DNA from: Mariniphaga sp041686935
GTDB taxonomy: Bacteria > Bacteroidota > Bacteroidia > Bacteroidales > Prolixibacteraceae
Assembly (NCBI GenBank): GCA_041686935.1
Contig: JAWLCW010000001.1
Coordinates: forward strand, 124,001-188,000
Reading direction: 5' to 3'
DNA: 64,000 nucleotides
Shown: positions 36,842-46,300 of the stretch, one piece after another
Layout: every line of letters starts with the position of its first letter
Numbering within the stretch: position 1 is the first letter of the stretch
The notes under the pieces: model-generated
Told to the model about the DNA's origin: nothing
Database searches by the model: none
Seen by the model: the letters and a program-made list of their open reading frames with translations, nothing else
Made by a program: the position numbers and the translations under genes

Positions 36842-38416
36842 CTAATCAGTTTTACTTCCCCACCAGTTGTTTCCCGGGTCAAAGTTTTTGGAAAGAAAAT
36901 CCAGCCGTTGTTTTTCCAGTTGAGGCATGCGAATATTGCGAATTCGTTCCAGATGTTCTTTTTCCAGTTTTTCGTTGTATTCCGGATCTTTTTCGGGAAA
37001 ACGGGCGCCCACTTCATTCAGGTATGAAAAAAGTTGTTCGCTGAGTTGTTTGACCAATTCAGGGTTTTCTTCCGAAACATCGGTGGTTTCTTCCAAATCG
37101 GTTTTCAGATTGTAGAGTTCTTCGCGATCATCTTCGTAATAATGAATCAGTTTCCAGTCGCCCAACCGGATGATGGACGACGGTTCACCGCCCTGGTTGC
37201 CGTAGTGAGGGTAATGCCAGATGAGCGGGCGTTCCGGCAAAGTACCGCCATTGAGCACTGGCACCAGGCTCATACCGTCATTGTGTTCTTCCGGTATCAG
37301 TTCTGCACCGGCCAGTTCCAGCAAAGTGGGAAAAAAGTCGCTTCCCATGACCGGCACCTCCGATTTTTTCCCGTCAATATCCAGCCAGGGAACTTTTATG
37401 AAATAAGGTTCGCGGATGCCACCTTCAAACTGGTAACCTTTTCCTGCCCGTAATGGTTTGTTCGATGTGGCAAATGCATCGCCGGCAGCCACTCCGCCAT
37501 TGTCGGAAGTAAAAATGACAATGGTGTTTTCTGCCAGGCCCAGTTCGTCGAGGGCTTTCAAAACCACTCCCACAGCATCGTCCATGGTTTCCACCAAACC
37601 TGCGTAAACAGGATTGTCCTGTACCTGCCGGATGGGAAGGAAGCGGCCCATTTCAAAACCGGTTTCAGCAATTCCCATCTCCTCAGCTTTCGCCCTGTAT
37701 TTGGACCATTTTTCCTTCGTGGTTTGCAAGGGTGCGTGAACGGCATAAAACGAAAGGAAGGCAAAAAAGGAGGTGTCTTTATATGTTTTTATGAAATCAG
37801 CCGTTTCGTGTGCAAGCCGCATGGTGAGGCTTTCACCGTCGGGACCGCTTTCCAGTCGCGGATTTTCCCACGGTGCGTAAAACCCGCCGATAGGACTTCC
37901 CTTATCCCAGCCGCCTTTGTTGATGTCGAAACCGTGGTCCTCGGGCCAGGAACCTTCGCTACCCAGGTGCCATTTCCCTGCAAAAAAAGTTTTGTAACCG
38001 GCTTCTTTCAGTGCCTCCGGCAGCGTGACGTATTCGTGTGGCAGGTTGTTCACATATTCGGGTGGAAGCAGTTTGTTAAACCTTCCGGCTTTTCGCCATT
38101 CTTCACCGGTTCGTGCTCCAATCCAGTCGGTTACACCATGCCGTGCGGTAAATTTTCCACTCATGATGCTTGCCCGTGAAGGACTGCATACCTGGCAGTT
38201 GGCGTATCCATCAGTAAAAATCATTCCTTCATTTCCTATGCGGTCGATATTTGGTGTTTCGTAATAGTTGCTTCCCATGCAACTTAAATCGTGGTAACCC
38301 AAATCATCGGCCAAAATGAACAGGATATTCGGTTTTTGTTGTTCTCCTGTTTGTTTGTTTTCGCAGGAAACCATCAGAAATAGGGATGCTCCAAGAAGTA
38401 AAGTTATTTTTTTCAT
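36842..38416 (-). CDS. Formylglycine-dependent sulfatase lipoprotein
   Basis: 524 residues with an SPII signal (lipobox LMVSC, Cys18). The alkaline-phosphatase-like core opens with NILFILADDLGYHDLSC, whose aspartates bind calcium. C77-S-P-S-R is the C/S-x-P-S-R motif whose cysteine is converted to formylglycine, and FAGKWHLG follows. It belongs to the family S1 sulfatases, which release sulfate from sulfated polysaccharides or host glycans; the subfamily cannot be told by eye. It needs a formylglycine-generating or radical SAM maturase encoded elsewhere. Next to a second sulfatase. Confidence 0.94.
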   Translation of the reverse strand: MKKITLLLGASLFLMVSCENKQTGEQQKPNILFILADDLGYHDLSCMGSNYYETPNIDRIGNEGMIFTDGYANCQVCSPSRASIMSGKFTARHGVTDWIGARTGEEWRKAGRFNKLLPPEYVNNLPHEYVTLPEALKEAGYKTFFAGKWHLGSEGSWPEDHGFDINKGGWDKGSPIGGFYAPWENPRLESGPDGESLTMRLAHETADFIKTYKDTSFFAFLSFYAVHAPLQTTKEKWSKYRAKAEEMGIAETGFEMGRFLPIRQVQDNPVYAGLVETMDDAVGVVLKALDELGLAENTIVIFTSDNGGVAAGDAFATSNKPLRAGKGYQFEGGIREPYFIKVPWLDIDGKKSEVPVMGSDFFPTLLELAGAELIPEEHNDGMSLVPVLNGGTLPERPLIWHYPHYGNQGGEPSSIIRLGDWKLIHYYEDDREELYNLKTDLEETTDVSEENPELVKQLSEQLFSYLNEVGARFPEKDPEYNEKLEKEHLERIRNIRMPQLEKQRLDFLSKNFDPGNNWWGSKTD

Positions 38417-38500
38417 GATATTTTTGTTTCAGTGATAATCTGCGCAATCTGCGGGAGAAAATTATAGCCCGCTGATTGCGCAGGCTGATGCGATTGTTTT

Positions 38501-39949
38501 TTATTCCAAATAAGTTCCCGAATTAAAAGTAAAAACCTCCGATTCGGTGCGGGCCGATTTCATAAGTTCTGCCAGTTCCTTTACAATTTCAGGATTTACC
38601 TCGGCTATGTTGTTTTGTTCGCCCGGGTCGGTGGCAATGTTATACAGTTCCACGGTGGTTTTTGAAGGGTCGAAAACGTTGTAATTTACCAGTTTCCAGT
38701 CGCCTTTGCGCAGCGCTTTTCTTCCGCCGCGTTCATGAAACTCCCAGTACAGGTATTCGTGTTTTTCCTGTTCACCTGCTTTTCCCAGCAAAGTAGGCAA
38801 AAAGGAAACTCCGTCAATATTTTCGGGTACAGTTGCGCCTGTGATTTCGGCTACTGTAGGAAACACATCCCAGAACGCTGAAGGGTGGTCTGTTTCTGTT
38901 CCGGCATTGATTTTCCCTTCCCAGACGGTAATCATCGGAACCCGTATTCCACCTTCATACAGGTCGCGCTTGTATCCCCTGAAAATGCCGTTGGAATTGA
39001 AATAATCGGGATTTGCTCCGCCTTCCATGTGTGGGCCATTGTCGGACGTAAACATGATGATGGTATTTTCATAAATGCCCAGCTCTTTCAGTTTGGCAAC
39101 AATTTCACCCACCTGGTCGTCGAGCACATTAATCATGGCCACTGTTGCAGCATGCGATTCGGGTTGTGAACCATAAGGTCCCAAACGGTAATTTTCACCG
39201 TCGTCCACACCCTGGTAACTGTTTTCGGGTTCAAATTTGCCCCTGTATTTTTCCATGTATTCTTCTGGCGCAAACATTTCGGCATGAGGAATCAGCGAAG
39301 GATAGAACATAAAAAACGGTTTGTCTTTGTTGTTTTCCAGGAATTTAAGCGCCTGCCCGTGGATTACATCAGGACCGTACTGCTCTGTTTTGAAACCTTC
39401 GTTGCCTTCCAGCATAATTTTTTCCTGGTTGTGCCACAGGTGATAAGGATAATAGTGGTGTGCAATGCGCTGGCAATTGTACCCAAAAAATTCATCAAAT
39501 CCCTGAAAGTTAGGATCGCCTTCGGAACCGGGATAACCAAGTCCCCATTTACCGAACGCTCCGGTTATATAACCGGCATCCTGCAAAGCCTCGGCCAGCG
39601 TGTAGGCTTTGGCTTCCAGCGGATACTGGCCCTCAGGCTGCCACTCCTTGTTACCGCGGATAAACGTGTGCCCGGTGTGCTGGCCGGTCATAAGCGACGA
39701 ACGCGAAGGGGCACAAACGGTGGAACCGGAATAGTGCTGGGTGAATTTCAGGCCGCTTTCTGCCAGCTTATCGATGTTGGGCGTAGAAAAAAGTTTCTGC
39801 CCGTAACTGCTTAAATCGCCGTAGCCCAAATCGTCGGCCAAAATGTAAACGATGTTGGGTTTCTGCTGCTCAGCTTTTTGCTGCGGCTGATTCTGACAAG
39901 CTGCAAACAGTAAAATGGAGGCTGGAAAAATGATAGCTGTTTTATTCAT
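38501..39949 (-). CDS. Formylglycine-dependent sulfatase lipoprotein
   Basis: 482 residues with lipobox LFAAC (Cys18) and N-terminal NIVYILADDLGYGDLSS. The formylglycine motif is C79-A-P-S-R in STVCAPSRSSLMTG, and AFGKWGLGYPG and MFTSDNGPH follow. It belongs to the S1 arylsulfatase A-like group and differs enough from the sulfatase 84 bases downstream to suggest a different sulfate position or sugar. The genes probably form one unit: sulfatase, sulfatase, GH2. Confidence 0.94.
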   Translation of the reverse strand: MNKTAIIFPASILLFAACQNQPQQKAEQQKPNIVYILADDLGYGDLSSYGQKLFSTPNIDKLAESGLKFTQHYSGSTVCAPSRSSLMTGQHTGHTFIRGNKEWQPEGQYPLEAKAYTLAEALQDAGYITGAFGKWGLGYPGSEGDPNFQGFDEFFGYNCQRIAHHYYPYHLWHNQEKIMLEGNEGFKTEQYGPDVIHGQALKFLENNKDKPFFMFYPSLIPHAEMFAPEEYMEKYRGKFEPENSYQGVDDGENYRLGPYGSQPESHAATVAMINVLDDQVGEIVAKLKELGIYENTIIMFTSDNGPHMEGGANPDYFNSNGIFRGYKRDLYEGGIRVPMITVWEGKINAGTETDHPSAFWDVFPTVAEITGATVPENIDGVSFLPTLLGKAGEQEKHEYLYWEFHERGGRKALRKGDWKLVNYNVFDPSKTTVELYNIATDPGEQNNIAEVNPEIVKELAELMKSARTESEVFTFNSGTYLE

Positions 39950-40241
39950 ATCACAATTATTTTTGGTTTAAAACCCTTTTTTCAATTAAAAGAAGGTTGG
40001 TGCGATAAAAATACATATTTTAATTCATTGGTGGGGTGGATTCAAAACCAGGATTCTAAATGGACCGATTTCAGTTTTTTAAACACAAAAATCTACAATT
40101 ATCAGATATTGGAACCCGTTTTCAGTTTTTCCGAAAAAAAATTAAGCAATTTGGGAGACTGCTTTCAGGTTTTTGCCTAATCTCTGTTTAACAAAAATGA
40201 AATATTTTTGAATAAAAAAGCTGTTAAACAAAAACCGCATA
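39950..40241. other. 292-bp intergenic region, AT-rich
   Basis: It lies between divergently transcribed genes (sulfatase on minus, small ORF on plus). It should hold the sulfatase promoter; TATTTTTA on the minus strand near 40010 is a seven-of-eight match. Nothing else recognised. Confidence 0.4.
40203..40210 (+). promoter_or_regulatory. -7 promoter box before the small ORF
   Basis: TATTTTTG matches TAnnTTTG and lies 31 bases before the ATG at 40242. A TTTG at 40172 is too far away (27 bases) for a normal -33. Confidence 0.4.
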
Positions 40242-40448
40242 ATGGAAGAATTAACACATTTTTACAGACTCCTGCTTGACTGCCATTTAAGCTTTTGTAT
40301 GGAAGATTGTATCATTAGGAATTACAGCCGGTTACCTATTACGGAGTTGATAGAAAAAACCCGGCAAATGAGTAATGCCGAGCTGAAAAATATAAATCAA
40401 AAGCATGAAGAGTGCATCAGGAAAACAGAACACAAATTTGCAAGCTAA
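40242..40448 (+). CDS. Small hypothetical protein
   Basis: A 68-residue ORF with a charged helical C-terminal half (ELIEKTRQMSNAELKNINQKHEE) and four cysteines or histidines near the N-terminus. It does not overlap another gene, starts with ATG, and has a matching -7 box. No relatives recognised. It is the only plus-strand gene within the glycan-degradation block and faces the esterase gene tail to tail. Confidence 0.45.
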   Translation: MEELTHFYRLLLDCHLSFCMEDCIIRNYSRLPITELIEKTRQMSNAELKNINQKHEECIRKTEHKFAS

Positions 40449-40496
40449 CATTCCCGTTCATTTAGCAGAAACTTGCGGTTTACACTTAAAAAGTTT

Positions 40497-42437
40497 TTAC
40501 CAGTTATCTGTTCTGAAAGGTGCTGCCGGCATTCCTTCCCTGCTGTAAAGGTTAGCTTTTTCGGGATTGTCGGCCCAGGCGTATCGCACGGCAACCGGAT
40601 TTCTTATATCAGGGTTCCAAACAATTACTTTGTCCCTTTTAATTTTTGCTTTTGCCCACACAAATTTTTTATCTTTTCCTGCAACGGCAAAGTGTTTAAG
40701 TTTCTGTGAGCCTTGTGCCACAAGACCTCCACCTACATTTGAAAAAGTTACTATTGCCTTTTTGCCTTTTATTTCCACCGACTGAAACAGCGGCCCCGAA
40801 GCTACGACGTTTGTTTCGTTATAAACTGTTTTTCGGGCTGCCAGTGCCAGTCTTTTGGCCACATCTTTTTTATTCAGCGGGTGAATGTCGTTCCATTCGC
40901 CCAAATCAATGGCTACGGCCATGGCAGTGTTGGGTATTTTCAGGGCTTCCATTTGTGCTTCGCGGGTACGTGCCCAGATGCTTTCGGTGGGATAATCGTG
41001 GCTTTCCATATAATTGTGCAGTTGAACAAACAGGAACGGAAAATCGCCGCGGTTCCATTTCTTCCGCCAGTTTTCAATCATGGCCGGGAACAATCTTGCG
41101 TACTCGTCGGGCCGGTCAGTATTCGATTCGCCCTGGTACCAGATAACTCCCTTAATGGCAAAGTTGGCCAGCGGGGAAATCATGCCGTTGAAAAGGCCTG
41201 TGGGTTTCCATCGCACAAAGGTTTGTTCGGGCGCAGGTTCCATGTCTGCCCCTAACCGGTAACGCCACTTCCCTTTTAAATCGATTTTGGTGTCATCAAT
41301 CAGCAGTTCGTAAGGTTTGTCGGGCACAAAACCGCCTCGCCCGCTGTTGCTGACTACCCGCACCACAATAGTATTTTTTCCCTCAGCCATAACAATTTCA
41401 GGAATCTGATATCTTCTGGGCGGGTATTGGTAGCTTACCGAACCCACAAATGTGCCATTCACAAAAACCGAATCGGCATCCACAATGCGGCCCAGATTTA
41501 AGCGGGCAGGTTTCCCGGCCAGTTCAGCAGGCAGTTCAATGGTTTTCCGGAACCAGACCACCCCGTTTACCGGTCCCAAATTTTCATCGGCCCAGTAACC
41601 CGGAATTTCCATTTCAGCCCAGTTGGAATCGTCCAGCCCGGGTTGATGCCAGGTCATTACAGGATTTTTGTAACCTTCGTCATTTCGGTTAAGTTCAGCA
41701 TACCAGCCAGCCGAATTTTGCCGGTCGGTTTCTTCAATTTGACGGATATAATCCGAATCTTTGAACTTTTGGGCTTCCTGATAATGATTGGGGAATTCTT
41801 TGATTGCATCTTCGCTCATCCATGCTTCAGCCGGCGAACCACCGAGGCTTGAGCGAATGATACCGATCGGAATCTGGTATTGCCTGTAAAGTTCATCGGC
41901 AAAAAAGTAAGCAATAGCCGAAACGCGTAAAATGTTTTCCTGACTGATGCTTTCCCATTTTCCCGAAGGCAGATCTTTTTGCGGAGCATTAAAATCGTAA
42001 GCCGTGGGAACTGCAAAATACCGGATATTTTCATTCCCGGCATTTCTGATTTCCTTTTCGTAAAGCGGACTCACCCGGTTCATATCGATATCCATTTGCG
42101 ACTGACCCGAGCAAACCCACACATCGCCAATTAAAATGTTGTTCAGCATAATGGTATCCGTTGAAATAATCTGCATGTTGTGCGGACCACCAGGTTTCAG
42201 TTCTGAAAGTTTTACTTCCCATTCGCCTTTGTTGCTGGTTGTGGCAGTGTAGTTTTCCCCAAAAAAATGAACCTGAACTGTTTCTTCGGGTTTTGCCCAT
42301 CCCCATATTTTCACCTCGCTGTTCCGTTGTAAAACCATGCCGTCGCTCACCAGTTTGGGGAGTTTCAACTGGCCGAAACAGACAATGTTGAGAATAAGAA
42401 GAATTCCGGTAAATATGTACCTGCTATTTATTATCAT
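40497..42437 (-). CDS. Sialate O-acetylesterase-like SGNH esterase
   Basis: 646 residues with a signal peptide (about 1-22). IGDVWVCSGQSQM carries the catalytic Ser110 in the GQS block of the SASA/SGNH family, and VIWYQGESNTDRPDEY and WNDIHPLNKKDVA supply the later blocks, with the Asp-x-x-His dyad. A galactose-binding-like domain is inserted in the middle (about 265-400, WHQPGLDDSNWAEMEIPGYW). It probably removes O-acetyl groups from sialic acid or other acetylated glycans. It starts 26 bases after the Gfo/Idh stop, so the two form an operon. Confidence 0.9.
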   Translation of the reverse strand: MIINSRYIFTGILLILNIVCFGQLKLPKLVSDGMVLQRNSEVKIWGWAKPEETVQVHFFGENYTATTSNKGEWEVKLSELKPGGPHNMQIISTDTIMLNNILIGDVWVCSGQSQMDIDMNRVSPLYEKEIRNAGNENIRYFAVPTAYDFNAPQKDLPSGKWESISQENILRVSAIAYFFADELYRQYQIPIGIIRSSLGGSPAEAWMSEDAIKEFPNHYQEAQKFKDSDYIRQIEETDRQNSAGWYAELNRNDEGYKNPVMTWHQPGLDDSNWAEMEIPGYWADENLGPVNGVVWFRKTIELPAELAGKPARLNLGRIVDADSVFVNGTFVGSVSYQYPPRRYQIPEIVMAEGKNTIVVRVVSNSGRGGFVPDKPYELLIDDTKIDLKGKWRYRLGADMEPAPEQTFVRWKPTGLFNGMISPLANFAIKGVIWYQGESNTDRPDEYARLFPAMIENWRKKWNRGDFPFLFVQLHNYMESHDYPTESIWARTREAQMEALKIPNTAMAVAIDLGEWNDIHPLNKKDVAKRLALAARKTVYNETNVVASGPLFQSVEIKGKKAIVTFSNVGGGLVAQGSQKLKHFAVAGKDKKFVWAKAKIKRDKVIVWNPDIRNPVAVRYAWADNPEKANLYSREGMPAAPFRTDNW

Positions 42438-42463
42438 CAGAATTTCCTGTATGAAAGTACCAT

Positions 42464-43738
42464 TCAGGATTTATCAAACTGTTCCAGGTTGAGGTTTAAA
42501 TCGTATTTCTGGTTGGAATAGTACATTTCGTCCCAGGTGGTTTCCTCTTTTGAAGTGGCGCTCATTCGTCCCAAAATGGCCGATAAGGTTGAAGTGGCTC
42601 CGGAATATGCTTCGTTTATCAGGATACCGGATTCAATGCTTTGAATAAATGCCTTTACTTTGTTGGGTGTGGAATCGTACAACGCAGAAGTAAAAGCCCC
42701 TGCGGCACGTTGTTGTTCGGTGGGTTCACCTTTTACCACTCCCGAATCCCACGAATTGTCACCCTCAATGTAAACTCCCCTGCTGTAATGGGCTTCGGCA
42801 ACTCCTTTAGTGCCAATAAAGCGGGCACACACATCGTTAAATTTTGGACCAAACTGCGTGGAGTGCAGGCTCACGTTTCTCTCTTGCGGATAGCCGTAAA
42901 TCACCTGATAGTTGGTGAAGGTATCACCAAAATCGGGTTCGCCTTTGCGGTTGCCCATTCCCAGAGCATTGCCGGGTTTTTCATTCAGTACCCAGTTGCA
43001 CACATCCAGCATGTGAATGCCCTGGTCGAGCAGAATTCCGCCTGAAAGTTCCCGAAAATGAAAATGATTGCGAATCATAAACTCCTCGGGGGAATTTCCC
43101 ACGGGTTGATTTTTGCCGGTTCCTGAAGAAATGTAGTAGAGTTGAACATTGACCACCTCACCAATGTCGCCGCGGCGGATGCGTTCGGCCATTTGGATGT
43201 AGGGAGTGGCATGGCGAATCTGGAATCCAATGGCCACACTCACTTTTCCTTCGGCTTTTTGTCCTGCCCGGATAACCTGTTTGCATCCCGCAACATCAGG
43301 CGCCACTGGTTTTTCACAGTAAACATGTTTGCCGGCATCAACGGCTGTTTCCAGGAAACCAGGGTGCGTGTAGGCTGGTGTAGATATCAAAATAGCATCC
43401 ACACCGGAATCGTTTATCAATTCCAGATAGGCCCGTGAACCACGGAAAATTTTGGATGGGTCGATTTTAACACCACCATTTTTCAGATTCAATTCATCGA
43501 ACCGGGGTGTGGCTTTTTCCAACTGGTAGCCAAACAAATCGGCCATGGCAAAAATGCGTGCGTTGGTGTGGTTCACCATATCTGAAATTACGGCAGTTCC
43601 GCGGTTTCCACATCCGATAATTCCCATTCGGATGGCAGAATTGGCCGAAGTTCCGAAAACGGTGGAAGGTTTTAAAATGGTAAATGCAGAAAGCGCCGCA
43701 GTTCCGGCGATGAACTTTCTTCGGTTGATATTTTTCAT
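42464..43738 (-). CDS. Gfo/Idh/MocA family oxidoreductase, Tat-exported
   Basis: 424 residues from the ATG at 43738, which gives MKNINRRKFIAGTAALSAF with a twin-arginine-type signal; the ORF upstream of it lacks an ATG leader. The NAD-binding motif IRMGIIGCGNRGTAVISDM follows, and CEKPVAPDVAGC holds the conserved EKP. C-terminal beta-sheet segments complete a normal Gfo/Idh/MocA architecture. In this phylum such exported enzymes act on sugars or inositols, often as glycosidases using tightly bound NAD. Substrate unknown. First gene of a two-gene operon with the esterase. Confidence 0.9.
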   Translation of the reverse strand: MKNINRRKFIAGTAALSAFTILKPSTVFGTSANSAIRMGIIGCGNRGTAVISDMVNHTNARIFAMADLFGYQLEKATPRFDELNLKNGGVKIDPSKIFRGSRAYLELINDSGVDAILISTPAYTHPGFLETAVDAGKHVYCEKPVAPDVAGCKQVIRAGQKAEGKVSVAIGFQIRHATPYIQMAERIRRGDIGEVVNVQLYYISSGTGKNQPVGNSPEEFMIRNHFHFRELSGGILLDQGIHMLDVCNWVLNEKPGNALGMGNRKGEPDFGDTFTNYQVIYGYPQERNVSLHSTQFGPKFNDVCARFIGTKGVAEAHYSRGVYIEGDNSWDSGVVKGEPTEQQRAAGAFTSALYDSTPNKVKAFIQSIESGILINEAYSGATSTLSAILGRMSATSKEETTWDEMYYSNQKYDLNLNLEQFDKS

Positions 43739-43841
43739 GGTAATGAAGTTTAAGTTTGAATTCAATATACGAACTAATTATGAAATGGTGCAGGATTGAA
43801 GATACTTATTAAACCCGATCAAAAATTAGTAAAATTTGCAT

Positions 43842-43868
43842 AGATAATCGACAGGTTATCGATTATCT
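43842..43868. promoter_or_regulatory. Candidate operator upstream of Gfo/Idh-esterase operon
   Basis: AGATAATCGA (43842-43851) and TCGATTATCT (43859-43868) form a perfect 10-bp inverted repeat with a seven-base spacer, 104 bases upstream of the Gfo/Idh ATG. Size and symmetry suit a dimeric regulator. Confidence 0.5.
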
Positions 43869-43911
43869 GTGTAAATATTGCTATTCAATAGCTCCGGTTC
43901 AACTAAACTAA

Positions 43912-43932
43912 AAAGCCGGGCAACAGCCCGGC
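43912..43932 (-). terminator. Terminator of trpS
   Basis: GCCGGGC (43915-43921), loop AACA, GCCCGGC (43926-43932). Read on the minus strand it is followed by TTTTTAGTTTAG. It lies 28 bases past the trpS stop. Confidence 0.9.
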
Positions 43933-43960
43933 ATCAATGCAAATTAGGGTATATGTTGTG

Positions 43961-44965
43961 TTAAAACAACCTTTTAAATCCAACCACATTTTTCACTTCG
44001 GCCAGGGTTTTTGAAGCCGACTCGCGCGCTTTTTCAGCACCTGTTTTTGCAACCTTTGCAAGATACGCATCATTTTCCAAAATGTCAATAATCCGGTCGC
44101 GGATAGGCGATGTGTAAGCTATAATATCCTCTGCCAGTTGCTTTTTCATGTCGCCGTAACGGATTTGACAGGTGTTGTACATTTCGTTAAAATGGGCTAC
44201 GGTTTGAGGCTCCGAAACAATTTCCATCAGCGTAAACAGGTTCTGAATGGGCTCCGGTTTTTCCTGGTTCATTTCGGTGGGGCCCGAGTCGGTAACCGCC
44301 CGCATCACTTTTTTGCGGATGGATTTCGGATCTTCGTAAAGGTTAATGGCATTTCCTTCCGATTTTCCCATTTTTCCACTGCCGTCCAAACCGGGAACTT
44401 TTATCATGTCTTTCCCGTCGAATGTGTAAGGTTGCGGAATGGGAAACACTTTCTTTTTGTACATCCGGTTAAAGCGTTTGGCAAATTTCCGGGCCATTTC
44501 CAGGTTTTGCTCCTGGTCTTTGCCCACAGGCACAAAATTGGCCTTGTGTATGATAATATCGGCAGCCATCAGCACGGGGTAGGTGAGGAGACCTGCATTA
44601 ACGTTGTCGGGCTGTTGCCGCGCTTTGTCTTTGAATGAGGTGGTCCGTTCCAGTTCTCCCAAATACGCATTCATATTCAGAATGGTGTATAATTCAGTCA
44701 CTTCCGGCACATCACTCTGGATGTATATGGTGGCTTTTTCCGGATCAATGCCGCAGGCCAGATATTCGGCAAGTACCTGTTTCACACCGTTCTGAAGGTT
44801 TTCAGGTGTGGGGTGTGTGGTTAATGAATGGAGGTCGGCAATAAAAAAGAAGCAGTTAAAATCTTCCTGCATGCGCACAAAATTGCGAACCGCCCCGAAA
44901 TAATTTCCGAGGTGCAGATAGCCGGTTGGCCGTATCCCGCTGAGAACTGTCGGTTTTTTTGTCAT
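43961..44965 (-). CDS. trpS: Tryptophanyl-tRNA synthetase
   Basis: 334 residues, a normal length for the bacterial enzyme that charges tRNA-Trp. The class I signature HLGN lies in SGIRPTGYLHLGNYFGAV (the HIGH motif) and GKMGKSEGN is the KMSKS loop. TSFKDKARQQPDNVNAGLLTYPVLMAADI is typical of TrpS. It is flanked by a consensus promoter and a strong terminator, so it is a single-gene unit divergent from queD. Confidence 0.97.
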   Translation of the reverse strand: MTKKPTVLSGIRPTGYLHLGNYFGAVRNFVRMQEDFNCFFFIADLHSLTTHPTPENLQNGVKQVLAEYLACGIDPEKATIYIQSDVPEVTELYTILNMNAYLGELERTTSFKDKARQQPDNVNAGLLTYPVLMAADIIIHKANFVPVGKDQEQNLEMARKFAKRFNRMYKKKVFPIPQPYTFDGKDMIKVPGLDGSGKMGKSEGNAINLYEDPKSIRKKVMRAVTDSGPTEMNQEKPEPIQNLFTLMEIVSEPQTVAHFNEMYNTCQIRYGDMKKQLAEDIIAYTSPIRDRIIDILENDAYLAKVAKTGAEKARESASKTLAEVKNVVGFKRLF

Positions 44966-44992
44966 TTTTTTGAATCTGAATTTTTCAGGTCA

Positions 44993-45026
44993 CAAAAGTA
45001 AAAAAATTGTGGATGAATTCAGCAAA
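44993..45026 (-). promoter_or_regulatory. trpS promoter
   Basis: On the minus strand, TTTG (45023-45026), a 22-base spacer and TACTTTTG (44993-45000) match the Bacteroidota -33/-7 pair. It lies 28 bases before the trpS ATG. Confidence 0.65.
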
Positions 45027-45038
45027 GTAAATTTTAGA

Positions 45039-45046
45039 TACTTTTG
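45039..45046 (+). promoter_or_regulatory. -7 promoter box of queD
   Basis: TACTTTTG matches TAnnTTTG and lies 25 bases before the queD ATG. No well-spaced -33 was seen. Together with the trpS box it makes a compact divergent promoter region. Confidence 0.5.
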
Positions 45047-45070
45047 CCCCCGAAAACAGAAATTTAAATT

Positions 45071-45517
45071 ATGCCGAAAATACGGGTTACCAAACGGTTT
45101 CATTTCGAAATGGCGCACACGCTTTACGAATACGACGGGCTGTGCCGCAACATCCACGGACATTCATACAACCTGGAGGTAACGCTCATTGGCGAGCCAC
45201 TGAGTCAACCCGGGCATCCCAAAGACGGCATGGTGATGGATTTCGGCGACCTCAAAAAAATTGTAAAAGAGCATATTGTCAGCCGGTTCGACCACTCCCT
45301 GATGGTGAACCGCCTGGTTCCTCGGGAACAAGTTGAACTGTTGCATAAAACGACCGGTCGGATTATAATGGTTGATTTCCAGCCCACTACCGAAAACATT
45401 GCAACCCATATTGCCGGAATTCTTCAGCAACAACTACCCGGCGGGGTGGAGCTGTTCAGCATTCGCCTTTACGAAACCGTTACTTCGTTTGCAGAATGGT
45501 TTGCATGTGATAATTAA
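45071..45517 (+). CDS. queD: 6-carboxytetrahydropterin synthase
   Basis: 148 residues of the PTPS/QueD fold. It turns 7,8-dihydroneopterin triphosphate into 6-carboxytetrahydropterin, the second step of queuosine precursor synthesis. Zinc histidines are visible in FEMAH and IHGHSY, the catalytic cysteine in GLCRNIHGH, and the conserved Glu in RLYETVTSFAEW. Length and motifs fit QueD better than eukaryotic PTPS. The ATG at 45071 is the only sensible start. Confidence 0.93.
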   Translation: MPKIRVTKRFHFEMAHTLYEYDGLCRNIHGHSYNLEVTLIGEPLSQPGHPKDGMVMDFGDLKKIVKEHIVSRFDHSLMVNRLVPREQVELLHKTTGRIIMVDFQPTTENIATHIAGILQQQLPGGVELFSIRLYETVTSFAEWFACDN

Positions 45518-45607
45518 TTTTTTCTATTTTTAGGGCACTCGATTGCAAAACCCTTTATACATTTAACCGTACAGAACGATTAAAACTGTTGAATTAAATT
45601 CCGGACT

Positions 45608-46300
45608 ATGAAGAATATTGTTGCTGTTGCATTGCTGATTGCCTTTTTTGCATGCAAGGATAAAAACCTCGATCAGCCCCCGCTAATGGAATATTCGTAT
45701 GATTTTGCCACGGGCGCCGAAGGCTGGACCGGCGATTTTGCCGATTATCCGGTTGGTGAAGAAGAGTTTTATGAACTGGTGTTTGAGCACGATACCCTTC
45801 CCCACCCACTCGACCAGAGTCAGTTTGCGCTTAAACTTTCGGGCAACAACCACAGCGACGACCTGTTTATGTTCGCCAAAAAGAAGGTTTCGGGTCTTGA
45901 ACCCAACACGGTTTACTACGTAACTTTTACCCTCGAAATTGCCACAAACGTGCCCGACGGAACTATGGGTGCGGGGGGAAGCCCCGGAGAATCGGTATAT
46001 GTAAAGGCCGGTGCTTCGGTTACTGAACCCAGGAAGGTAATTGATAATGAAGACAATTTTTACCGCATGAACATTGATAAAAACAACCAGAGCCAAAACG
46101 GCGAAGATATGGTGGTAATCGGAAATTTTGCCAACGGAACAGACCAGTTTGTTTACACACTGAAAACCGTTACCAACGAAAAACCGTTCCGTGTTACTTC
46201 TGATGACTTCGGAAACCTCTGGCTGATTATTGGTACCGACTCCGGCTTTGAATCCACCACTACCATTTACTACAACAAGGTTAAGGCGGAGTTCTACTAA
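45608..46300 (+). CDS. Hypothetical lipoprotein
   Basis: 230 residues with a short SPII signal and lipobox AFFAC (Cys16). The mature protein looks like one beta-sandwich (YSYDFATGAEGWTGDFADYP, FALKLSGNNHSDDLFMFAKK, NTVYYVTFTLEI), resembling carbohydrate-binding or Ig-like modules. The C-terminus LWLIIGTDSGFESTTTIYYNKV recurs in such modules. No catalytic motif. Function unknown; surface ligand binding is possible. Confidence 0.8.
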   Translation: MKNIVAVALLIAFFACKDKNLDQPPLMEYSYDFATGAEGWTGDFADYPVGEEEFYELVFEHDTLPHPLDQSQFALKLSGNNHSDDLFMFAKKKVSGLEPNTVYYVTFTLEIATNVPDGTMGAGGSPGESVYVKAGASVTEPRKVIDNEDNFYRMNIDKNNQSQNGEDMVVIGNFANGTDQFVYTLKTVTNEKPFRVTSDDFGNLWLIIGTDSGFESTTTIYYNKVKAEFY

